A DNA stretch of 14,949 bases from Fragilaria radians (lineage: Eukaryota > Bacillariophyta > Fragilariophyceae > Fragilariales > Fragilariaceae): assembly GCA_900642245.1 (NCBI GenBank), contig CAAAJI010000095.1, positions 178,095 through 193,043 on the forward strand, given 5' to 3'. Numbering within the stretch: position 1 is the first letter of the stretch; each line of letters starts with the position of its first letter. Shown here in pieces: positions 8,680 through 14,949 of the stretch. A model generated the notes under the pieces. That model made no database searches, had not been told where the DNA came from, and was given only the letters and a program-made list of their open reading frames with translations. A program made the translations under genes and the position numbers.

Positions 8680-8976
8680 CGCAACAAAGGTTTCCTTTGT
8701 GCTTTCACAATATTCAATCCTGCAACGGGTTGATTCGAAGTGTTGGTAGCCTGGTATGAAACATATAAGGAAGGGATATGTGGTTATATCAAGCACATGA
8801 GGGATGGTGGGAGGGGAATTCTAGGTAAAGAATTTCAAGAACACTTACAATCACCAGGGGTAAAACTACTACCAACAACAGTTAAGAACCCTCAATCTAA
8901 TTTTGTAAAAGGCGTTCACCATATTTTAGGGACTTTTGAGTTAGAAGACCTCAATTTTGATGATCAGCATCTATGA
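8680..8976 (+). pseudogene. Ty3/gypsy integrase core (rve), inactive
   Basis: Frame 1 reads FTIFNPATG, a TGA at 8731-8733, FEVLVAWYETYKEG, then MRDGGRGILGKEFQEHL, KLLPTTVKNPQSNFVKGVHHILG and TFELEDLNFDD. The normal wording is DPATGWFE, DxGxEFxGxEF, and TTxxNPQxNxxxERxHQxxG. Here the first Asp is Asn, the Trp is a stop and the last Glu (of ERVHQ) has become Lys. Only the middle Asp (RDGG) may remain. The frame ends at TGA 8974-8976. Confidence 0.82.
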
Positions 8977-9117
8977 CCTTGCCTATTAACCAAATGCATA
9001 TGAGACGTTTGCTCAACAGTTCACTATGCAATGCGCACTACGCCATAACAACAATTCTTTTGAAATACACATATTGTTTGTCTTAGCTTTACCACTTAAT
9101 TTAAGGAAATGAAAAAA

Positions 9118-9265
9118 TGCAAGCAAGAGGCATCATATATGAATACTCATAAAAACAAGCTTATAGATACAAAGTAAATGCTCAAGTACTAATTGACCAA
9201 GGTATATTTCACACTGAAATTAAGTACCGAAGCAACACAGACTGTACCAAGCTGCTAAAGTAAAT
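9118..9265 (+). pseudogene. Ty3/gypsy post-integrase segment
   Basis: Frame 1 reads MQARGIIYEYS, a stop, then AYRYKVNAQVLIDQGIFHTE and IKYRSNTDCTKLLK. The shape RRIxHxYxxGDxVLIDxGI...GPYxVL follows the integrase in many gypsy elements, where it forms an SH3-like region. The agreement is partial but in the expected place and order. Confidence 0.45.
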
Positions 9266-9641
9266 TCCAACATTATCTGGAAAAAGAACTTCAAAATTTT
9301 ATTCATCTGATGGAATGTCGTTTCCTTCCGCTTTGTATTTTGAATTAGATGTACATGATGTATATTGAGTTGCATATGTTTCAAGGACTAGGCACAAAAG
9401 TCTGAAACACTTTACATAAAAATCTCATGTAGAAAATCTCTCCAAAGTCAAAAGCCTTTCGTATAAAAGCAAGGTTATGCAAAGGATCACTACCATCAGA
9501 AGTTGTACCTAATGGATCAAAAATAGCTTGGCTTTGATGAAGTTGAGCACATTCCCTCTAATAGACTCCCACCTTAGCAAGAATTGATTCCATCGGGTCA
9601 CATGCATCCCATCTGGTTTTGGTGTAATTCCATGCTTATGA
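9266..9641. other. Short intergenic stretch, nothing firm
   Basis: No recognised family in any frame. A 63-codon minus-strand ORF (9509-9700) with a basic, His-rich stretch (CKHKRHKHG) is open but matches nothing I know and overlaps the possible exon at 9642-9788. This stretch should hold the promoter and true start of the large gene if that gene is complete. Confidence 0.4.
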
Positions 9642-9788
9642 CGCTTATGCTTGCAGAGAGGCAGGCGAATTAATTTTGACACCAGGTCATTCCTTGCCAA
9701 ATCTGATACTGGAATTCTGATTCTTGCTGAATACTATGCGCATCCCAGCCAGCCGGCAAATATTTTTTTTCTTGTTGCAAAAAATCTT
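9642..9788 (+). CDS. Possible upstream exon of the large DUF6606/DUF3638-type gene
   Basis: Frame 3 is open from just after a stop at 9639-9641 and reads RRINFDTRSFLAKSDTGILI, AEYYAHPSQPANIFFLVAKN. It ends at a good donor, CTT|GTAAGG. The partner acceptor (ACTCAG) at 9849 brings the reading, phase 0, into frame 1, the frame of the 1248-codon ORF, which is open from 9820. No ATG lies in this exon, so a further exon would be needed; TTGCAG at 9651-9656 could be its acceptor. I do not recognise the residues as the usual N-terminal motif of the family. Confidence 0.35.
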
Positions 9789-9849
9789 GTAAGGTACAAT
9801 ATTCAAACTAATGGTATAATCGCCACGCGCTGAAAATTTCGTTACTCAG
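9789..9849 (+). other. Candidate 61-nt GT-AG intron
   Basis: GTAAGG at 9789-9794 and TTACTCAG ending at 9849, with CTAAT at about 9808-9812 as a possible branch site. Length and ends suit diatom introns. It joins two open frames in phase 0 and contains a frame-1 stop (TAA at 9817-9819). Confidence 0.4.
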
Positions 9850-9912
9850 AATACTATTTCATGTTCGAACTCACAATTTCCAAAAGGCCATACTTATTTG
9901 CAATTGGTTGAA

Positions 9913-12900
9913 ATGATGAAATTGCTTGAAAATGTAGCTGTAATCAACAGCATCTACGGATCGAAGAATTTAGAATCATGTAACGAACAGAGCGAGAGCC
10001 TTCTTTCTGACATTTTTTCCCTTATTTCAAAATTCTGTGCCGTTGGTCTGCAAAGTCTTACTTCCTTGGAATTTAGCAACTTGAACGAAGGAGAGATGTT
10101 ATCAGTATCCATTACTAGTGAAGAATTGGCATTTCTGGAATCCATTGCCATAAGCATGACTGACGCTTTAAACGTCGACGAAATTGTTCTCTCTGATTAT
10201 CAGGACAATGACTTTCAAAGGGTATTGAAATGGTATCCTGAATATGGCTGTGTATTGCTCTATGAGTATCTCACGGAACACAGATTGCACGTATCTGTAC
10301 TGGGGTTAGATAACTGGAAGTTAGCAAAAGGCAATTTCAGCTGCATCGAAGGCTTTCGAAATTATTCGGCCGAAAGTCATGGCTATACCGAATTCTGCAT
10401 TGGCGAAGTTGATGTTACCAGTTTAACCGCATTTTTGGATGGTCTTAAATTGCTGCTACAATCTTCGAAAAATAAGAGAGCTCGCGTAGGCAACAGAGGA
10501 TATCAAGAATCACCAGGGCTTATAGTCAGTATGGCAGAGGCGGTTGTAGAATGTTTGGAAGCCGAAAAGGAAGTCAAGGGAGACTGGTCTCCGAAAGGAG
10601 GTACGTGCGATGTTGGAAGTCATACCGGTAATCATCCTAAGAATACCTGCTGGCCATTAGTCAGAGAATATATTACAATTACACTGGGGCCAAATTTATG
10701 CCTCAAGCTACAAATACATTTCGACCTTTTCATCTTAGAAAACATTTCTAATGAAATGAAGTTCTCATTAAATCATATGAATCTATGTTTCCATATCTTG
10801 GAAAAGCTGGTGGAGAAAATTCTCCTTTTGAAAAATGAAGGGGCAGATGTTTCTCTTCTTTTTCATAAGGTAGAAAAGCATCGTCAGAACTTGGACGACA
10901 AACAAGAAGAATTCAATGATAGGGTTAGAAAAGATTATATCTTCAAACCCACTGGTACGATTGAAATGGATAAATTCCGCTGCTCTTATACTAAGAGCAA
11001 ATTTGATTCTGATCCCTGCGATTTATTTCTCGACATTCGCGATTTTGCAATTGGTGAAATCGATTGGATGCCACTTTATCATGTTGATCACAGCCGAAGC
11101 AGCTGTTTCCAACATTTGAGAGAATATGTCAATACCGCTCGTGGTGATCCGGAGTACAATTTATACATCATGCACATTATTGAACAAACTTTCTTTCAGA
11201 AAGCAATTGGCATGAAAGATAGTAACTTTCCTTCAATTATCGATGAAGAGGAGGCCACTGCAATGGAAGGACTCCTACTTTCATATACAAACTTGATGGA
11301 CCATTTGATAAAGGAAGGAGGGAAATCATTGCACTTGACTAGGCTTCGAAGTCATGAGATGTTATTGCACTGGATTAGTCTTTGTATTGTCCACAAGGAT
11401 GCTCTTCTTAGATGCACTTTTTTGAAATCCTATGGCTTGGCAATTGACAGAAAAAATTTACAGCACATCGTAACAGATGAAAAGAGTGCCATTGATGCTT
11501 TGTTTCAAGTTGACAAACACTTGCGGAATTTCGAAAAAGAAAAGAAAATTTTCAATACAAGTGTACCTTGTGGTACTATTGAGTTTGCACAGGAGTATTA
11601 CAGAACTAATTCTGGAATGAAGAGAGCCTTTTCCCAAGAAATTAGGAATGCGAATTATAGAATGACTGTATGGTACAAAAAAGTCAAAATAAAACAGGCG
11701 AAAGCAAAAGAGCTAAGAGCCACGCTCAGCTTCGAAAAGGAAGACCTTTCAAACATCAAATCGGAAAAACAACGCGTGGCTTTGGGTCACGATTCCCAGT
11801 TGCGAGTTTTGCAACAAAAACACTATACATTTACTTCAAGGAATTCAGAGAAGTCATTAGTAGGATATTTTGATGCAAAGTCTGAGCTCGATGTAGCACA
11901 AAAAATGAAGGAGCACGATTTGGCCCCTTTTGATTTACGAATTAAGAACGGGGAAAGCAGAATATCAGCTTTAAATTCTGAACTTGAATCAATTTTGGTG
12001 GTCCCGAGACTAGTCGTTCAGCCCCTTCCAAATGACGAGGAGCTTGGATCGGTTGCTATTTTCTCGCTAATGATGCCAAAATACATTGATCGATTAGCCC
12101 ATTTTTCTTTTCTGGCTCAGTTAATGCTTCTCGAGCGACCGTTTCATGGCGTAGTAGATAGGAACCGCACTTGGGTGGATTCTTACTCTTCAAAAGCTCA
12201 GGAGAATCCCATTAGTGTAAATTCATGCCGTGTTCAATTTAACCGCTCAAATACGCAGCCCCCAAACCCCCGCAAAACGGTGGATGATGTAACAAGAGCA
12301 GAAGATGGTACTTGGTTTCCAAACTTGAAATCGCACTTTGCATGGAAGGATCGCCCAGATCCGTTTATAAATAATTCAAAAGTAACTCCAAGATGTTATA
12401 CGGAAGTCCTCATTGACCATGATTCTAAGTTACAATGGGCAATTGATCCTCCACATGATCCTTTCACGGAGAAAGGTATTGTTAGAGGTAACCTTGTCTT
12501 TGCTACGAGTCGCCCGATGGACTTCTCCGTGTCCGCCTTTAATGATTTTGGTTCTCTGCGATCTTTCAAGAATCAGCAAATCCGAAAGATGGCAAATATT
12601 TTTTACAAGAAAGACCTCCCATTTCAGAACGCCGCTGTAAAATTGCTTCTACGAGCGACAGCTTTCCAAGTAGGAGAAGTGGAGGGTGAAACGCTTTTAT
12701 GGAAGCGCGACCTAACTAGTGAATTTGGTGTCTTGAACGATATCAAGGAAAGTCTTTTGGAATTGCTTGACTGTCTTAGACAGACACCAAGCAATCACGC
12801 GTCGTTTAGCATTTTAGCAGAGATGGCAAACTATTTTTCTCAGTGGATGAAAGAAGATGAATCTTTGGCTTTGCTGCTATCGCTAAATGGAGTCATTTTA

Positions 12901-13659
12901 GAATGGCTCAGAGTAATGGACGATACAGCTGAGGACTTTATTGCAAAGTCATGCTTATTTACAACGTATGGGATTAAATGCCAAGGCCTTGCTCTCCGAC
13001 ATACTGAATATGCCACCATGTTCACTTCCAACATCGTAAGATGTCGTTACTACAATGTCTTAGAAAGAAGTATGGATAAGAATATTGAAGCAATTCTGAA
13101 CGAGGAAAAATTACCATGCAAAAGAATAATGGCAAATAATTTGAATACTTTGGTTGAGAATGTGCGAGACGGAGTCATAGATCTGACAACGACTTTAGGG
13201 TCTGTGTTAGATGTTTCTACTCAGGAGCAGTTAGTATGGTCGCAAGTGGTGATAAATTCAAAGCCGACTACGTGCTTTGAAGCGCAAGGGTCGGTCCACT
13301 ATTGCTTGAATCTGTTTAGTGGTGCAATCCTTGTTAACGGCATACCTCCAGGAAGGCTTCCTTCTAATGTGAGAAAAAATCCTCACTTTTTGAAGTATTT
13401 TGGTGAAACGGACTTTCATGTCCGTCTCTTTAACAACACTGGTACATGTTATCAAACTGTTCAACCGATAGATGATGTACACTATCGATTTAACATAACA
13501 AAACAATTGACTATACAAGAGCATAACGTGGTGAAAGAAGAAGAAGTTACTTTAGTGGATATCTCTAATGAGGCTGGATCAATGATTCCGATGATACTTG
13601 CGGAATTTCCGGAACGGTTTGAAAAATTATATGCAAGAAGATGTCACATTTTGATGTGA
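9913..13659 (+). CDS. Giant DUF6606/DUF3638/DUF3645-family protein, N-terminal and middle part
   Basis: From the first ATG (9913) this is 1248 codons without a stop; the open frame reaches back to 9820. Family landmarks by residue from that ATG: around 247, W then PLVREYI, with HFDLFI after it; 477, RLRSHEMLLHWISLC; about 510, YGLAIDRKNLQHIV; 554, GTIEFAQEYYRTN; about 575-694, a charged coiled-coil-like stretch; 697, VPRLVVQPLPNDEEL; 799, GTWFPN; 840, LQWAI; 858, RGNLVFATSRP; 879, FGSLRSF; about 1130-1160, LNLFSGAILVNGIPPGRLP. This series matches the huge (about 3000-residue) eukaryotic proteins with DUF6606 at the N-terminus and DUF3638/DUF3645 downstream. Databases often name these 'ubiquitinyl hydrolase 1', but I see no Cys-protease motif here. 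The core NTPase-like DUF3638 (NMGEGKS motif) would lie beyond the window. Function is unknown; cytoplasmic location is likely since no signal or membrane helix is evident. The frame ends at TGA 13657 and the family sequence continues in frame 3. Confidence 0.85.
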   Translation: MMKLLENVAVINSIYGSKNLESCNEQSESLLSDIFSLISKFCAVGLQSLTSLEFSNLNEGEMLSVSITSEELAFLESIAISMTDALNVDEIVLSDYQDNDFQRVLKWYPEYGCVLLYEYLTEHRLHVSVLGLDNWKLAKGNFSCIEGFRNYSAESHGYTEFCIGEVDVTSLTAFLDGLKLLLQSSKNKRARVGNRGYQESPGLIVSMAEAVVECLEAEKEVKGDWSPKGGTCDVGSHTGNHPKNTCWPLVREYITITLGPNLCLKLQIHFDLFILENISNEMKFSLNHMNLCFHILEKLVEKILLLKNEGADVSLLFHKVEKHRQNLDDKQEEFNDRVRKDYIFKPTGTIEMDKFRCSYTKSKFDSDPCDLFLDIRDFAIGEIDWMPLYHVDHSRSSCFQHLREYVNTARGDPEYNLYIMHIIEQTFFQKAIGMKDSNFPSIIDEEEATAMEGLLLSYTNLMDHLIKEGGKSLHLTRLRSHEMLLHWISLCIVHKDALLRCTFLKSYGLAIDRKNLQHIVTDEKSAIDALFQVDKHLRNFEKEKKIFNTSVPCGTIEFAQEYYRTNSGMKRAFSQEIRNANYRMTVWYKKVKIKQAKAKELRATLSFEKEDLSNIKSEKQRVALGHDSQLRVLQQKHYTFTSRNSEKSLVGYFDAKSELDVAQKMKEHDLAPFDLRIKNGESRISALNSELESILVVPRLVVQPLPNDEELGSVAIFSLMMPKYIDRLAHFSFLAQLMLLERPFHGVVDRNRTWVDSYSSKAQENPISVNSCRVQFNRSNTQPPNPRKTVDDVTRAEDGTWFPNLKSHFAWKDRPDPFINNSKVTPRCYTEVLIDHDSKLQWAIDPPHDPFTEKGIVRGNLVFATSRPMDFSVSAFNDFGSLRSFKNQQIRKMANIFYKKDLPFQNAAVKLLLRATAFQVGEVEGETLLWKRDLTSEFGVLNDIKESLLELLDCLRQTPSNHASFSILAEMANYFSQWMKEDESLALLLSLNGVILEWLRVMDDTAEDFIAKSCLFTTYGIKCQGLALRHTEYATMFTSNIVRCRYYNVLERSMDKNIEAILNEEKLPCKRIMANNLNTLVENVRDGVIDLTTTLGSVLDVSTQEQLVWSQVVINSKPTTCFEAQGSVHYCLNLFSGAILVNGIPPGRLPSNVRKNPHFLKYFGETDFHVRLFNNTGTCYQTVQPIDDVHYRFNITKQLTIQEHNVVKEEEVTLVDISNEAGSMIPMILAEFPERFEKLYARRCHILM

Positions 13660-14949
13660 TGATTCCGTTGCCGCCCCATGAGGCAAAAGTTTTGTCAAAG
13701 TTTGAGGATCCCTGGAACATTGAAGCATATTTCGGTGCAAAAGAAAATCTCGTTACCATTGAGTTTCCTCGGTATAATCTTGCCTTTCATGATGGATTTT
13801 GTTTGCAGCATAAAGGATTTTCATTGAGCAAGAAGCAACAGCTAAAAAGATTGGGCAATTTTAGGCACTATCTTGTTTTGGAAAAGGGAAATGAAATTAT
13901 TATTTTGATACCCAAAGGGAAGGTTGTTACAACAGAAGATGGCTTGATAAAAATCATGACTTCCGATGCTCTTGATGCAAAAATCGAATATCTTACAATC
14001 AGCAGACATTTTCGATTCGGGACTCTTAGAGCAAATAACCGATTTAGCAAACTCCAGCTTGCCGCAATACTCGCTGCTTGTGGAAGTGAAGTACCAGAAG
14101 TGAGTCTTGGAATGACTGGTCATGAGGCTGCAATTGATATCTTGAGGACATGCTGGACAAATGAACCCTTGGAAGATGTAGGATATTGTCAGCTTGACAA
14201 TATAGCCGAATTCTCTCTGCAATGCCCATCTCTTTTGCTAATATGTGACTATTTGCGCAAGAGTTACTCAAATCTGCAATTCCTCTACAATTACCCCGAC
14301 TCAAAGGATTACACTATTCTAACATCTCAGCGTATTCGGGATGCCAAAAGCTATTATCTTCAAAATATTCACCTAAACATGCCTCCCCGATTGAAATTAA
14401 CCCAATTGGAGCTTGGTGCTAGTGTTAATGCGACAGCACCATCAGTAACCGATATCGCTTTCAATTCTTTGGATTCAGAAGCTATAAGTAGGCCAGTGCT
14501 ATCACAAAACTACATGAAAAATGTGGAGGCCAAAATACGCTCGTTTTTTGTAGCAGAGGCACAAAATCCAGTGCCACCAAATCCAGTGCCACCATTCCCT
14601 TTAAAATTGAATACTTCATTTGATATTGCAGCTAAGATAGATTCAGATTTGAGAGAGTCGTGGGAATTTCATCATAAGCAAAGCACCAAAATGCTAAAGA
14701 TGCAAATAAGCAAGGATAAGGCCATATCATTCCTTGGGAGTTTGGGGTTGGAGGTGAAAGCACTGCGTGCCAAATTTGAAGAATACATTTTGTATGTTTG
14801 CAATAAGTTTGAACACAGTCTTGAAACTCGTTTGTTGAAGACGGTAAACAAAAAAATAGTTTACTCCCTCATTGACATTTTTCGTGGAATCTTGGATGAA
14901 TCTGCTCTAGTAAAAATGCTTCCTTTCTTGGGTTCTGCAGATCTTGATT
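13641..14949 (+). CDS. Same DUF6606/DUF3638-type gene, continued in frame 3 after a frame slip; partial
   Basis: Open for 436 codons from ATG 13641 to the window end. Probably not a separate start: it directly continues the protein above. Landmarks by residue: 4, FDVMIPLPP and EAKVLSKFED; 41, EFPRYNLAFHDGF, then KKQQLKRLGNFRHYLVLE and LIPKGKV; 124, FRFGTLRANNRFSKLQL; 158, MTGHEAAIDIL; 336, DLRESWEFHH. These are the usual motifs just before DUF3638 (FRxxTRLGRLVDNxSLQ, TGxEEALxIL, ELxxSW). The shared 13641-13659 overlap is where the frame changes. At about 309 there is a doubled NPVPP. The right end is cut by the window. Confidence 0.82.
   Translation, partial: MSHFDVMIPLPPHEAKVLSKFEDPWNIEAYFGAKENLVTIEFPRYNLAFHDGFCLQHKGFSLSKKQQLKRLGNFRHYLVLEKGNEIIILIPKGKVVTTEDGLIKIMTSDALDAKIEYLTISRHFRFGTLRANNRFSKLQLAAILAACGSEVPEVSLGMTGHEAAIDILRTCWTNEPLEDVGYCQLDNIAEFSLQCPSLLLICDYLRKSYSNLQFLYNYPDSKDYTILTSQRIRDAKSYYLQNIHLNMPPRLKLTQLELGASVNATAPSVTDIAFNSLDSEAISRPVLSQNYMKNVEAKIRSFFVAEAQNPVPPNPVPPFPLKLNTSFDIAAKIDSDLRESWEFHHKQSTKMLKMQISKDKAISFLGSLGLEVKALRAKFEEYILYVCNKFEHSLETRLLKTVNKKIVYSLIDIFRGILDESALVKMLPFLGSADLD
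14565..14594 (+). repeat. Perfect 15-bp tandem duplication inside the large gene
   Basis: AATCCAGTGCCACCA occurs twice in a row and adds five residues (NPVPP twice) in frame. It lies in a Pro-rich linker and does not disturb the reading frame. It looks like a recent slip. Confidence 0.9.

Larger units (their letters stand above)
8384..9265 (+). mobile_element. Decayed Ty3/gypsy retrotransposon fragment (RNase H and integrase)
   Basis: RNase H at the left, integrase core from about 8680, and a post-integrase segment up to about 9265 follow the Ty3/gypsy order. Only about 150 bases separate the RNase H trace from the integrase core, where several hundred bases (including the integrase zinc finger) are normal, so an internal deletion is likely. 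No LTR, gag, protease or RT was found. Stops are frequent. The fragment differs in class from the copia element at the left end. Confidence 0.75.

Noticed and set aside
9509..9700. 63-codon minus-strand ORF with a His/Lys-rich stretch
   Set aside because: Matches no family I know and overlaps the possible plus-strand exon at 9642-9788; open length is within chance for this composition.
9898..9900. TTG as start of the large ORF
   Set aside because: A TTG start is not expected in a nuclear eukaryotic gene; the first ATG is 9913, and the frame is probably entered by splicing at 9850.
13258..13524. 88-codon minus-strand ORF
   Set aside because: Antisense to the conserved VNG.PPGRLP part of the large gene; shadow frame.
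13842..14304. Overlapping minus-strand ORFs of 60-126 codons
   Set aside because: They are antisense to the well-supported motifs of the large gene (FRFGTL, MTGHEAAIDIL) and show no family features.

Overview
The window looks like a nuclear contig from a stramenopile, most likely a diatom. It is AT-rich. It carries a decayed Ty1/copia polyprotein whose wording resembles the diatom CoDi type, a smaller Ty3/gypsy remnant, and small plausible introns of about 60-76 nt. It also carries a very large protein of the DUF6606/DUF3638/DUF3645 family, a type expanded in diatoms and fungi. The species cannot be named from sequence alone. All family assignments are from reading motifs; no search was run.

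Layout. (1) 1-3027 (+): a Ty1/copia pol gene entered mid-frame, in the order protease tail, zinc-finger/integrase, reverse transcriptase (YVDD still present), RNase H. It has many frame changes and stops. A purine tract and possible 3' LTR follow, to about 3231. (2) 3232-4311: nothing recognisable. (3) 4312-4929 (-): an intact 205-codon ORF whose pattern resembles CesT/Tir-chaperone-like small domains. A degraded second copy of its 3' end lies at 8181-8377. (4) About 4999-5950 (-): weak coding traces. They include phase-consistent short introns and one segment with a membrane helix followed by a YD..x..R motif that may come from a receptor-type nucleotide cyclase. (5) 5951-8180: non-coding or unreadable, with one imperfect direct repeat. 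(6) 8384-9265 (+): a dead Ty3/gypsy RNase H plus integrase fragment, joined directly to the broken CesT-like copy. (7) 9266-9641: nothing firm. (8) 9642/9913-14949 (+): the main gene, a giant DUF6606/DUF3638-type protein. Its first 1248 codons are open, then a one-base frame slip at about 13640 moves the reading to another frame, which stays open to the end of the window.

How it fits together. This is a repeat-rich interval between genes, with one large gene running off the right edge. The most informative points are the near-intact giant gene with a single frame break, the duplicated CesT-like gene whose second copy was cut at a gypsy junction, and the stop codons in the retroelements that fall at expected Trp positions. 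I saw no CRISPR, tRNA, rRNA or bacterial-type operon.
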